Positions 1-7,372 of a DNA stretch of 64,000 bases are shown one piece after another. The number at the start of each line of letters is the position of its first letter. The stretch's first letter is position 1. The notes below the pieces were generated by a model. The model saw only the letters and a list, made by a program, of their open reading frames with translations. It was not told the DNA's origin and did not search any database. Source of the DNA: Halomonas sp. LBP4 (GTDB taxonomy: Bacteria > Pseudomonadota > Gammaproteobacteria > Pseudomonadales > Halomonadaceae); assembly GCF_003202205.1 (NCBI RefSeq), contig NZ_PDOG01000002.1, positions 139,148-203,147 of the forward strand, in the 5' to 3' direction. Both the position numbers and the translations under genes were made by a program.

Positions 1-251
1 CAATCATGGCCGAGTTGCCGTGAGCCGTTGATCAGGCGAAAATGATGCTGCTCCCTCGAATCTGTCATCGCTGCGGTGACCCCTGTTCCGGTCGCCCACC
101 CCCGGTCCGTACTGCCTGACGAGCCCCGCGATACGACGAGTGGATGCCTGCGAGGGCTCTGAACGCACTCACGCGGCGTAATCGTCTCGCCCCTGTCTTT
201 CCGCATGGCGCACTGCCGCCCGGCTTCCAAGAGCAACTTCTGAACACACCG

Positions 252-1511
252 ATGAATCTTACCGAACTCAAGCAAAAGCCAGTGCCGGAGCTGTTGGAGA
301 CCGCCCGAGAGATGGGCATCGACAACCTGGCGCGGTCCCGTAAGCAGGACATCATCTTCGCCATCCTCAAGAAGCATGCCAAGAGCGGCGAGGCCATTTA
401 CGGCGACGGGGTGCTGGAGATCCTCCAGGACGGCTTCGGTTTCCTGCGCAGTGCCGACAGCTCCTATCTCGCGGGGCCCGACGACATCTATGTGTCGCCC
501 TCGCAGATCCGTCGCTTCAACCTGCGCAAGGGCGATTCCATTTCCGGCAAGATTCGTCCGCCGAAGGAAGGGGAGCGCTACTTCGCGCTGCTCAAGGTCA
601 GCGAGATCAACTTCGACAAGCCGGAGAACGCCAAGCACAAGATCCTGTTCGAGAACCTCACGCCGCTGTTCCCCCAGGAGCGGCTGCGCATGGAGATCGG
701 CAACGGCTCCACCGAGGATCTCACCGCGCGGATCATCGACCTGACCGCGCCCATCGGCAAGGGCCAGCGCGGCCTGCTCGTCTCGCCGCCCAAGGCGGGC
801 AAGACGCTGATGCTGCAGAACATCGCCACCTCGATCACCCGCAACAACCCCGAGTGCCACCTGATCGTGCTGCTGATCGACGAGCGCCCGGAGGAAGTGA
901 CCGAGATGTCGCGCACCGTGCGCGGCGAGGTGGTGGCCTCGACCTTCGACGAGCCGCCGGCGCGCCACGTCCAGGTCGCCGAGATGGTCATCGAGAAGGC
1001 CAAGCGCCTGGTCGAGCACAAGAAGGACGTGGTGATCCTGCTCGACTCCATCACTCGCCTGGCGCGGGCCTACAACACCGTGGTGCCGAGCTCCGGCAAG
1101 GTGCTCACCGGCGGTGTCGACGCCCATGCCCTGGAGAAGCCCAAGCGTTTCTTCGGCGCGGCGCGCAACATCGAGGAGGGCGGTAGCCTGACCATCATCG
1201 CCACGGCGCTGGTGGACACCGGCTCGAAGATGGACGAGGTGATCTTCGAGGAGTTCAAGGGTACCGGCAACATGGAGGCGCACCTGGACCGCAAGCTGGC
1301 CGAGCGTCGCGTCTACCCGGCAATCAACATCCGCCGCTCCGGTACCCGCCGCGAGGACCTGATCGCCTCCGAGGACGAGATGCAGCGCATGTGGATCCTG
1401 CGCAAGCTGCTCAACCCCATGGACGACACCGCGGCCACGGAATTCCTCATCGACCGCCTGAAGGATACCAAGACGAACCTCGAGTTCTTCGAGGCCATGA
1501 AGCGCCGCTGA
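252..1511 (+). CDS. rho: Transcription termination factor Rho
   Basis: Hexameric RNA helicase that ends transcription at Rho-dependent sites. The 419-residue product has exactly the usual length. It begins [16 protein letters not shown] and continues with the N-terminal helical domain (about 1-47), the cold-shock-like RNA-binding domain containing GFGFLRS (about 60-66), Walker A PPKAGKT (about 178-184), Walker [17 protein letters not shown], and the Q/R-loop region [13 protein letters not shown]. The frame stays open back to 144, but the family start is the ATG at 252, so the upstream 36 codons are treated as leader. The 250 bases before the gene hold no other gene that I can support. No intrinsic terminator is visible downstream; a palindromic repeat follows at 1609. 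Identification is secure. Confidence 0.98.
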   Translation: MNLTELKQKPVPELLETAREMGIDNLARSRKQDIIFAILKKHAKSGEAIYGDGVLEILQDGFGFLRSADSSYLAGPDDIYVSPSQIRRFNLRKGDSISGKIRPPKEGERYFALLKVSEINFDKPENAKHKILFENLTPLFPQERLRMEIGNGSTEDLTARIIDLTAPIGKGQRGLLVSPPKAGKTLMLQNIATSITRNNPECHLIVLLIDERPEEVTEMSRTVRGEVVASTFDEPPARHVQVAEMVIEKAKRLVEHKKDVVILLDSITRLARAYNTVVPSSGKVLTGGVDAHALEKPKRFFGAARNIEEGGSLTIIATALVDTGSKMDEVIFEEFKGTGNMEAHLDRKLAERRVYPAINIRRSGTRREDLIASEDEMQRMWILRKLLNPMDDTAATEFLIDRLKDTKTNLEFFEAMKRR

Positions 1512-1608
1512 TTCCGTAGCCTTGGCTCGCGGCTGGTGGAAGCGTCGGGGTGCTACCGCCGAGGCATCTTGGCGCGGGGTCGGGCGCCTGTAGAAAGACG
1601 CGGCTTAC

Positions 1609-1703
1609 CCGGCGACAGGCCTGCGAGGGGGCGCTGTGAACCCCTCCCTGGGCGCTACCGATGCCATCCCTGGCATAGGACCCCCTCTTCGGCCTGTCCC
1701 CGG
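1609..1703 (+). repeat. Palindromic intergenic repeat, copy 1 (95 bp)
   Basis: First of four copies of the same element (others at 6573, 17307 and 43159). Terminal arms CCGGCGACAGGCC (1609-1621) and GGCCTGTCCCCGG (1691-1703) are inverted repeats with one mismatch. Inner arms GAGGGGG and CCCCCTC also pair. The centre is a small hairpin ATGCCA-tccc-TGGCAT. The left half carries the one-sided conserved core that begins CGCTGTGAACCC and ends GGGCGCTAC. It lies between rho and ubiD. Confidence 0.85.
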
Positions 1704-1788
1704 CGCTGCTCACCACCGGCGATTCAGCAGACGTATTGAAGGGGCATGCTATGCTGCCCCTTTCGTCGTTCCGGAAACGGGAAATGGA

Positions 1789-3285
1789 ATGAAGTACAAG
1801 GACCTGCGCGACTTCATCGCGGCCCTGGAGGCCCGGGGGGAGCTGACGCGCGTCACCGCCGAGGTCGATCCCTACCTCGAGATCACCGAGATCTGCGACC
1901 GCACCCTGCGGGCCGGCGGGCCGGCACTGCTGTTCGAGAACGTCAAGGGCCACGCCATGCCGCTGCTCGGCAACCTCTTCGGTACGCCGCAGCGGGTGGC
2001 CCTGGGCATGGGCCAGGACAGCGTTGCCGCCCTGCGCGAGGTGGGCGAGCTGCTCGCCTTCCTCAAGGAGCCGGAGCCGCCCAAGGGGTTCCGCGACGCC
2101 TGGGACAAGCTGCCGATCTTCAAGCAGGTCATGAGCATGGGGCCGAAGACGGTGCGCTCGGCGCCGGTGCAGGCCCTGGCCTACGAGGATGAGGAGGTCG
2201 ACCTCGACCGCCTGCCGATCCAGCACTGCTGGCCGGGCGACGTGGCCCCTCTGGTCACCTGGGCCCTGGTGGTGACCCGCGGACCGCACAAGCAGCGCCA
2301 GAACCTCGGCATCTACCGCCAGCAGAAGCTTTCGAAGAACCGCCTGATCATGCGCTGGCTCTCCCACCGCGGCGGGGCGCTCGACTTCCAGGAGTTCCAG
2401 CGGGCCCACCCCGGCGAGCCCTTCCCGGTGGCGGTGGCACTGGGCGCCGACCCGGCCACCATCCTCGGCGCGGTGACCCCGGTGCCGGACTCGCTCTCCG
2501 AGTACGCCTTCGCCGGGCTGCTGCGCGGCTCGCGCACCGAGCTGGTCAGGTGCGGCCATGCCGACCTGGAGGTCCCGGCGTCCGCAGAAATCGTTCTGGA
2601 AGGTTTCATCTACCCCGATGACATGGCGCCGGAAGGCCCCTACGGCGACCATACCGGCTACTACAACGAGGTCGAGCAGTTCCCGGTGTTCACGGTGACG
2701 CGCATGACCATGCGCGAGAACGCCATCTATCACTCCACCTATACCGGTCGCCCGCCCGACGAGCCGGCGATTCTCGGGCTGGCGCTCAACGAGGTCTTCG
2801 TGCCCATCCTGAGGCGGCAGTTTCCCGAGATCGTCGACTTCTACCTGCCGCCGGAGGGCTGTTCCTACCGCATGGCGGTGGTGACCATGAAGAAGCAGTA
2901 CCCGGGCCACGCCAAGCGGGTGATGATGGGGGTGTGGAGCTTCCTGCGCCAGTTCATGTACACCAAGTTCGTGGTGGTGCTCGACGACGACGTCGACGCC
3001 CGCGACTGGAAGGACGTGATCTGGGCCATCACCACCCGCATGGACCCGGCCCGCGACACCGTGCTGGTCGAGAACACCCCCATCGACTATCTCGACTTCG
3101 CCTCACCGGTGGCCGGCCTGGGCTCCAAGATGGGGCTGGACGCCACCGGCAAGTGGCCCGGCGAGACCGACCGCGAGTGGGGCACGCCCATCGTCATGGA
3201 CGAGGCCATCAAGGCCCGCGTCAGCGACCGCTGGAACGAGCTGGGCATCGCGCTTCCCCCCGACAACGACACGAGGCATTCATGA
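1789..3285 (+). CDS. ubiD: 4-hydroxy-3-polyprenylbenzoate decarboxylase UbiD
   Basis: Prenylated-FMN-dependent decarboxylase that removes the ring carboxyl of 3-polyprenyl-4-hydroxybenzoate in ubiquinone synthesis. The 498-residue length matches the family. Recognisable blocks are [19 protein letters not shown] at the start, [10 protein letters not shown] (about 172-181) in the prFMN-binding region, [13 protein letters not shown] (about 281-293), and the C-terminal DATGKWPGE segment. The ATG at 1789 gives the standard N terminus, although the frame is open upstream. The stop overlaps the next gene's ATG (ATGA, 3282-3285), and ubiD-fre adjacency is also seen in enterobacteria. The flavin prenyltransferase UbiX that makes prFMN is not in this window. 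Confidence 0.97.
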   Translation: MKYKDLRDFIAALEARGELTRVTAEVDPYLEITEICDRTLRAGGPALLFENVKGHAMPLLGNLFGTPQRVALGMGQDSVAALREVGELLAFLKEPEPPKGFRDAWDKLPIFKQVMSMGPKTVRSAPVQALAYEDEEVDLDRLPIQHCWPGDVAPLVTWALVVTRGPHKQRQNLGIYRQQKLSKNRLIMRWLSHRGGALDFQEFQRAHPGEPFPVAVALGADPATILGAVTPVPDSLSEYAFAGLLRGSRTELVRCGHADLEVPASAEIVLEGFIYPDDMAPEGPYGDHTGYYNEVEQFPVFTVTRMTMRENAIYHSTYTGRPPDEPAILGLALNEVFVPILRRQFPEIVDFYLPPEGCSYRMAVVTMKKQYPGHAKRVMMGVWSFLRQFMYTKFVVVLDDDVDARDWKDVIWAITTRMDPARDTVLVENTPIDYLDFASPVAGLGSKMGLDATGKWPGETDREWGTPIVMDEAIKARVSDRWNELGIALPPDNDTRHS

Positions 3286-4061
3286 CGGCAAGGACCCTGA
3301 CCTGCCAGGTGACCGAGGTGGAGGATCTCACCCCCGACGTCTTCCGCGTCACCCTGGAAGGCCGTGCCGAGGCCGTGGCCCATGCGCCCGGCCAGTACCT
3401 GGAACTTAAGCTGGACGACGCGACCTGGGTCCCGTTCTCGATCGCCAACGCCCATGGCGGCGACGGCGTGATCGAGCTGCATATCCAGCACTGGCCGGAG
3501 CGCGCGAACTCGGCGCGGCTGCGCGAGATGGTCGGGGTGGCCGAACGGCTCACCCTGCGCCTGCCCGGCGGCGACTGCGTGCTCGACCCGGAGAGCGCGC
3601 GGCCCCTGCTGCTGGTCGCCGCGGGCACCGGCTTCGCCCAGATGAAGGCGATCGTCGAGGCGGCGCTGCATGAGGATCCCGAGCGTGAGATCGACCTCTG
3701 GTGGGCGGCCCGGGAGCATCGTGACCTCTACCTGGAGCGGCTGCCCCGGGCGTGGGCCGAGGCGCATGCGGGCTTCCGTTTCCATGTGGTCACCGAGGTG
3801 GTGCCCGAGGAGCCCGTGGAGGGCGAGCGCATCAGTGGCCACCGCGGTCGCATCGACCAGGCCCTGGCCGAGAACCTCGACGACATCGCCGGCCATGACG
3901 TCTATCTCTCGGGGTCGCCGGGCATGGTCTACGCCTGCGTCGACGTGCTGGCCTCGCTGGGGCTCGAGCGCTCTCGCGTTTTCTCCGATGTCTTCACCTA
4001 TGCGCCCCGCGAGCCGCTGGTGCCGACGGTGGGCAGCCTGGTCCGGGAGGGGCGTGGATGA
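3282..4061 (+). CDS. fre: NAD(P)H-flavin reductase (Fre family)
   Basis: Ferredoxin-reductase-fold oxidoreductase that reduces free flavins with NAD(P)H. At 259 residues it is slightly longer than E. coli Fre. The N-terminal beta barrel has the flavin-contact block VPFSIANAH (about 46-54). The NAD(P) domain begins [17 protein letters not shown] (about 108-124) and ends with the [17 protein letters not shown] block typical of the superfamily. The ATG at 3282 overlaps the ubiD stop, and the gene's own stop overlaps folM, so all three are probably translationally coupled. Reduced flavin supply for the UbiX/UbiD cofactor is a plausible link, but this is an inference from position only. Confidence 0.9.
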   Translation: MTARTLTCQVTEVEDLTPDVFRVTLEGRAEAVAHAPGQYLELKLDDATWVPFSIANAHGGDGVIELHIQHWPERANSARLREMVGVAERLTLRLPGGDCVLDPESARPLLLVAAGTGFAQMKAIVEAALHEDPEREIDLWWAAREHRDLYLERLPRAWAEAHAGFRFHVVTEVVPEEPVEGERISGHRGRIDQALAENLDDIAGHDVYLSGSPGMVYACVDVLASLGLERSRVFSDVFTYAPREPLVPTVGSLVREGRG

Positions 4062-4771
4062 GCGCCTCGCCGATCCTGATCACCGGCGGTGCCCAGCGCC
4101 TGGGGCGCCACTGCGCCGAGCGCCTGCGCGACGATGGCCATCCGGTGATCGTCAGCTACCGCCGCGAGCGCGACGAGCTCGCGGCGCTGCGCGAACGGGG
4201 CATCGTCACCCTGCAAGCGGATTTCGCCAGCGAAGCCGGCATCCTCGACTTCATCGCCCGGCTCAAGGCGCACACCGGCGCGCTGCGGGCGATCGTCCAC
4301 AACGCCAGCGACTGGGCGCCGGACGCCACCGGCGAGGAGGCGGGGGCCGACTTCGAGCGGCTGTTCCGCATCCATATGCTGGCTCCCTACCTGATCAACC
4401 TGCACTGCCGCGAGCTGCTCGAGGCGTGCAGCGAGCCCCAGCGCGACATCGTCCACCTGACCGATCATGTGGCGCAGACGGGCTCGAGGAAGCACGCCGC
4501 CTATGCCGCCACCAAGGCGGGGCTCGCCAACCTGACGCTCTCCTTCGCGACCATGTACGCCCCCTCGATCCAGGTCAACGCCATCGCGCCGTCGCTGATC
4601 ATGCTGGGCGAGGGCGACGACGAGGCCTATGTCGAGAAGGTGAAGGCCAGGTCGGCGATGGGGATGATCCCCGGGCCGGGGGTGATCTACCAGAGCCTGC
4701 GCTATCTGCTCGACAATCGCTACGTGACCGGGGTGACGCTACCGGTCGATGGCGGACGACATCTCCGCTAG
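4058..4771 (+). CDS. folM: Dihydromonapterin reductase FolM (short-chain dehydrogenase)
   Basis: NADPH-dependent reductase of the SDR family that makes tetrahydromonapterin and has weak dihydrofolate reductase activity in known homologues. The 237 residues show the nucleotide motif ITGGAQRLG (8-16), the HNAS motif (about 83-86) and the catalytic YAATK (about 148-152). The family-typical tail reads VNAIAPSLI and ends DGGRHLR. This ending and the QADF block fit FolM better than generic SDR reductases. The ATG lies inside the fre stop (ATGA), continuing the ubiD-fre-folM unit. A 41-codon gene follows 45 nt downstream. Confidence 0.88.
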   Translation: MSASPILITGGAQRLGRHCAERLRDDGHPVIVSYRRERDELAALRERGIVTLQADFASEAGILDFIARLKAHTGALRAIVHNASDWAPDATGEEAGADFERLFRIHMLAPYLINLHCRELLEACSEPQRDIVHLTDHVAQTGSRKHAAYAATKAGLANLTLSFATMYAPSIQVNAIAPSLIMLGEGDDEAYVEKVKARSAMGMIPGPGVIYQSLRYLLDNRYVTGVTLPVDGGRHLR

Positions 4772-4816
4772 AATCTCCGCACCCTGACAACGCAACCCTC
4801 GCAGAAGGAGTGACAG

Positions 4817-4942
4817 ATGGCCGGACATGACGAGAACTTCAAGGACGAGAGCGGCCTGCTGGCCGTGGTGATGGGCCTGGCGGTGCTGGTGGGCATGAGC
4901 GCACTGCCCGCCACCATCGGCTGGGTCCAGTTCTTCGCCTGA
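4817..4942 (+). CDS. Small single-span membrane protein, 41 residues
   Basis: A short ORF with a good start: GAAGGAG lies about 6 nt before the ATG at 4817. The peptide begins MAGHDENFKDE. A hydrophobic stretch from about residue 14 (LLAVVMGLAVLVGM) is long enough for one membrane helix, followed by a proline and an aromatic C terminus (GWVQFFA). It starts 45 nt after folM on the same strand and may be cotranscribed with it. I do not recognise the family and assign no function. Support is the Shine-Dalgarno sequence, the coherent topology and the position. Confidence 0.6.
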   Translation: MAGHDENFKDESGLLAVVMGLAVLVGMSALPATIGWVQFFA

Positions 4943-4956
4943 GCGGCGCGGAGGCC

Positions 4957-4985
4957 TTGCCAAATCCCCATCGACACGGCACGAT
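4957..4985 (+). promoter_or_regulatory. Candidate promoter of the DAHP synthase leader
   Basis: TTGCCA (4957-4962) and CACGAT (4980-4985) are separated by 17 bp. Initiation near 4992 would leave a short untranslated leader before the 5010 start codon, as expected for an attenuator. The -10 match is weak. An 8-bp hairpin, CCCCATCG/CGATGGGG (4966-4989), overlaps the site. Confidence 0.35.
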
Positions 4986-5009
4986 GGGGGCATCGCTCAG
5001 GAGACGACC

Positions 5010-5171
5010 ATGACGACGACCCACCCCGCTGCTTCCCGCTGCCCGAACGCCGCCCACGGCGTGATGGTCGCTGGTCGTGGTGGCGAGGGAAGGGACGACA
5101 GTGTCGCCGTGGGTCGTCGCTACTGGTTTGGATATTGGTTTAGCACCGGCGTGCCGGTGGCCATGTCCTGA
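5010..5171 (+). CDS. Leader peptide 1 with YWFGYWF, attenuator of DAHP synthase
   Basis: A 53-codon ORF with an AGGAG Shine-Dalgarno sequence 6 nt before the ATG at 5010. Its second half reads RRYWFGYWFSTGVPVAMS, so six of seven consecutive residues (38-44) are Tyr, Trp or Phe. These are the three end products of the pathway whose first enzyme is encoded downstream. The codons TAC TGG TTT GGA TAT TGG TTT include TTT and TAT, which are unusual in this GC-rich genome. The stop is followed by competing hairpins and a terminator (5201-5271). This is the classical layout for ribosome-mediated attenuation. Leader function is inferred from sequence, and I do not know a named family. Confidence 0.85.
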   Translation: MTTTHPAASRCPNAAHGVMVAGRGGEGRDDSVAVGRRYWFGYWFSTGVPVAMS

Positions 5172-5200
5172 CGACAGACCGAGCAGAGACATCGTCGCGA

Positions 5201-5252
5201 GGCACGCCCCCCAGGGGTTGCCTCCACCTCAGAACCCCCGGACGGCAACCCC
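5201..5252 (+). promoter_or_regulatory. Antiterminator and alternative hairpins of the DAHP synthase attenuator
   Basis: GGGGTTGCC (5214-5222) pairs perfectly over 9 bp with GGCAACCCC (5244-5252), which lies inside the loop of the terminator at 5231-5265. The two structures therefore exclude each other. GGGGTTGCC can instead pair upstream with GGCAcgCCCC (5201-5210), which frees the terminator. The same upstream strand GGCACGCC (5201-5208) also matches GGCGTGCC (5148-5155), inside the leader coding sequence just after the aromatic codons. Which pairing wins when the ribosome stalls cannot be settled by eye. Confidence 0.65.
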
Positions 5253-5271
5253 GCCCGGGGGTTCTGCTTTT
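5230..5271 (+). terminator. Rho-independent attenuator terminator upstream of DAHP synthase
   Basis: AGAACCCCCGG (5231-5241) and CCGGGGGTTCT (5255-5265) form a perfect 11-bp stem, extended by C5230-G5266, followed by GCTTTTC. It stands 59 nt after the stop of leader peptide 1 and 43 nt before leader peptide 2. A strong terminator between a promoter-proximal leader ORF and the structural gene is what transcription attenuation predicts. Confidence 0.85.
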
Positions 5272-5313
5272 CGGCACTGGACGACACACAGACCCGCATC
5301 GAGGAGACGCACC

Positions 5314-5490
5314 ATGATCGCCACCATCGCCTACCAGCCCCGCTTCACGACCCTCGGCCGTGGCTATTACGGGGCCTGGCGATTTAGCGACGCGCGGTCG
5401 GTCCAGTGCGCCACCTCCGACCGTGGCACTACCGGTGGCATGCCCCCGATGTGTCCTGCGACACGATGTCTATCCGTTGCCCGGAGTTGA
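5314..5490 (+). CDS. Leader peptide 2, aromatic-rich, coupled to DAHP synthase
   Basis: A 58-codon ORF with a GAGGAG Shine-Dalgarno sequence before the ATG at 5314. Residues 16-25 read RGYYGAWRFS, which resembles the RRYWFGYWFS block of leader 1 and again uses the TTT AGC codon pair. It stops (TGA 5488-5490) only 3 nt before the DAHP synthase ATG, whose GGAG ribosome site lies inside this ORF, so translational coupling is likely. Two mutually exclusive hairpins lie within it: AGTG-cg-CCAC with GTGGCACT (5405-5430), and GCCACC with GGTGGC (5410-5439). Neither is followed by a T-run, so control here could be translational. Function is inferred from arrangement and composition. Confidence 0.7.
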   Translation: MIATIAYQPRFTTLGRGYYGAWRFSDARSVQCATSDRGTTGGMPPMCPATRCLSVARS

Positions 5491-5493
5491 GCC

Positions 5494-6558
5494 ATGACCG
5501 CCTCGCTAGCCACCGCGACCCCGAATGACACGGCCCGCCGTGTCCACCATCCTGTCCGGGCCCTGCCCACCGCCGGCGAGCTGCGCCGTGCCCTGCCGTT
5601 GCCCCCTGGCCTCGCCGAGCGCATCGCCGGCCAGCGCCAGGCCATCCGCGACGTCCTCGACGGCCGCGACGACCGCCTGCTGGTGGTGGTCGGCCCCTGC
5701 TCCATCCATGACCCCGAGGCGGCCCTGGCGTACGCTCGCCGCCTGGCCGAGCTGGCGCCGCGGGTCGAGGATCGCCTGCTGCTGGTGATGCGGGTCTATG
5801 TAGAGAAGCCGCGGACCACCGTGGGCTGGAAGGGGCTCGCCTACGACCCCGACCTGGACGGCAGTGGCGACATGGCGACCGGGCTGGAGCTCTCGCGCCG
5901 CCTGATGCGCGACATTGCCGGGCTCGGCCTGCCGGTGGCCACCGAGCTGCTGCAGCCGATGCTGGCCCCCTATCTCGACGACCTGCTGGCCTGGGTCGCC
6001 ATCGGCGCCCGCACCACCGAGTCCCAGCTGCACCGGGAACTGGCCAGTGGCCTCCCGGCCGTGGTGGGCTTCAAGAACGCCACCAGCGGCGATGTCCAGG
6101 TGGCGCTGGACGCCATGAACGCCGCCGCCCATCCCCACCGCCACTTCGGCCTCGACCCCGAGGGGCGCCCGGTGGTACGGGAGACGGCGGGCAACGCCCA
6201 CACCCACCTGGTGCTGCGCGGCGGCCACGGCGGACCCAACTACCAGGCGCCCCACGTGACGGCGGCACGCCAGGCCCTGGAGCAGGCCGGCCTGACGCCG
6301 CGGCTGATGGTCGACTGCAGCCACGCCAATGCGCGCAAGGACCACCGCCGCCAGGGCGAGGTGATGCGCGACGTGCTGGCCCAGCGCCTGGCCGGCGAGT
6401 CGGCCCTGTGCGGCCTGATGGTCGAGAGCCACCTGCACGAGGGCAAGCAGCCGCTGGCCCCGGGCCGGCTGCGCTACGGGGTCTCGGTCACCGACGCCTG
6501 CCTCGGCTGGGAAACCACCGAGCAGCTGCTGCTTAGCGCCGCGGAGCGTCTACGTTAA
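5494..6558 (+). CDS. 3-deoxy-7-phosphoheptulonate synthase, class I (AroF/AroG/AroH family)
   Basis: First step of the shikimate pathway: condensation of phosphoenolpyruvate and erythrose 4-phosphate to DAHP. The 354-residue length fits the metal-dependent class I-alpha enzymes. Visible motifs are VVGPCSIHD (about 67-75), RVYVEKPRTTVGWKGL (about 98-113), GARTTESQ (about 170-177), GFKNATSGD and the metal-site MVDCSHANA. The isoenzyme class (Tyr-, Phe- or Trp-inhibited) cannot be read from sequence alone, so no symbol is given. The upstream double aromatic leader suggests expression responds to Tyr, Trp and Phe charging. aroK and aroB of the same pathway lie about 28 kb away in this window. Confidence 0.95.
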   Translation: MTASLATATPNDTARRVHHPVRALPTAGELRRALPLPPGLAERIAGQRQAIRDVLDGRDDRLLVVVGPCSIHDPEAALAYARRLAELAPRVEDRLLLVMRVYVEKPRTTVGWKGLAYDPDLDGSGDMATGLELSRRLMRDIAGLGLPVATELLQPMLAPYLDDLLAWVAIGARTTESQLHRELASGLPAVVGFKNATSGDVQVALDAMNAAAHPHRHFGLDPEGRPVVRETAGNAHTHLVLRGGHGGPNYQAPHVTAARQALEQAGLTPRLMVDCSHANARKDHRRQGEVMRDVLAQRLAGESALCGLMVESHLHEGKQPLAPGRLRYGVSVTDACLGWETTEQLLLSAAERLR

Positions 6559-6572
6559 ACCTCGAGGCTGAT

Positions 6573-6748
6573 CCGGCGACAGGTCTACGAGGGGGCGCTG
6601 TGAACCCGTCCCTGGGCGCTACCGACGCCCTGCTTCGCTCTCGCGTCCCGCTTCGCTTGCAGGTCCGGTGCTGGCCATCCTTGGCCAGCCCGTTCGGAGG
6701 AATCCTCCTCACCCATGGCGTAGGACCCCCTCTACGACCTGTCCCCGG
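6573..6748 (+). repeat. Palindromic intergenic repeat, copy 2 (176 bp, expanded interior)
   Basis: Same family as 1609-1703. Terminal arms CCGGCGACAGGTC (6573-6585) and GACCTGTCCCCGG (6736-6748) pair with one mismatch, and inner arms GAGGGGG/CCCCCTC pair. The interior is enlarged by nested hairpins, including GCTGGCCA-tcct-TGGCCAGC (6670-6689) and GGAGGA/TCCTCC. It fills most of the 301-bp gap between the DAHP synthase and the DUF3087 gene. In the remaining 110 bp I see only a GATAAT hexamer without a convincing -35 partner and the ribosome site CGGAGG. Confidence 0.85.
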
Positions 6749-6859
6749 CGCCTCTCACCCTGGGAGGCAATAGCCTTGCAGCAGGTTGGCTGCACTGTAC
6801 CCCGGGTGGCGATGTCGGGATAATGCCGTCGATTCACGACTCGTCACCCGGAGGCCCCC

Positions 6860-7372
6860 ATGCCGTTCCAGTTCGAAGACCACGACCCCGAAACCTATCG
6901 CCGCAAGGGCCGTTTCATCAGCCTGGCCATGGCCGGCCAGCTGATCGTCTTCGGGCTGGTGTTCTCGCAGCTGCTGACCACCGCCTTTGGCTCCGGCTTC
7001 TGGCTCAATGCCCTGGGGGTGTTGCTGGGGCTGTTCGCCACCAGTCTGGTGTTCGCCGTGCTGCGCGAGCGCCCCTGGATGACCGAGGTGCGCTATGTCT
7101 GGCAGCTCAAGCACCACCTCTCGCGGGTCAGCGGCTACCTGCCGGCGCTGCGGCGCGCCGTGGCGGAAGACAACGACACGGCGCTGGCGGTGCTCTCCTT
7201 CTACCACCAGGGCATGGCCCAGCTCGCCGAGCTCAATGGCCGTACCCTGGACGACGACGCCGAGCTGCTCGCCGAGCGCGAGACCGTCAGGCTCGCCCGC
7301 CGGGAGAAGGGGTTGCCCGAGCGGGTCGACGGCTTCGATCCCGAGGACCTGCGTGCCTTCCAGCGCGGCTAA
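6860..7372 (+). CDS. DUF3087-like membrane protein
   Basis: A 170-residue protein starting MPFQFEDHDPETYRRKGRF. It has two hydrophobic segments, at about 20-42 and 49-68, which suggest a short two-span membrane hairpin. A soluble, charged C-terminal region (about 75-170) follows with a helical look. The opening FEDHDPETYRRK and overall size resemble the DUF3087 family of uncharacterised proteobacterial proteins; this is from memory of the family pattern. CGGAGG precedes the ATG. Its stop overlaps the stop of ppk1 on the other strand. No function is assigned. Confidence 0.7.
   Translation: MPFQFEDHDPETYRRKGRFISLAMAGQLIVFGLVFSQLLTTAFGSGFWLNALGVLLGLFATSLVFAVLRERPWMTEVRYVWQLKHHLSRVSGYLPALRRAVAEDNDTALAVLSFYHQGMAQLAELNGRTLDDDAELLAERETVRLARREKGLPERVDGFDPEDLRAFQRG

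Noticed and set aside
144..251. Possible N-terminal extension of Rho by 36 codons
   Set aside because: Frame is open, but known Rho proteins begin MNLTEL at 252 and the extension shows no conserved pattern.
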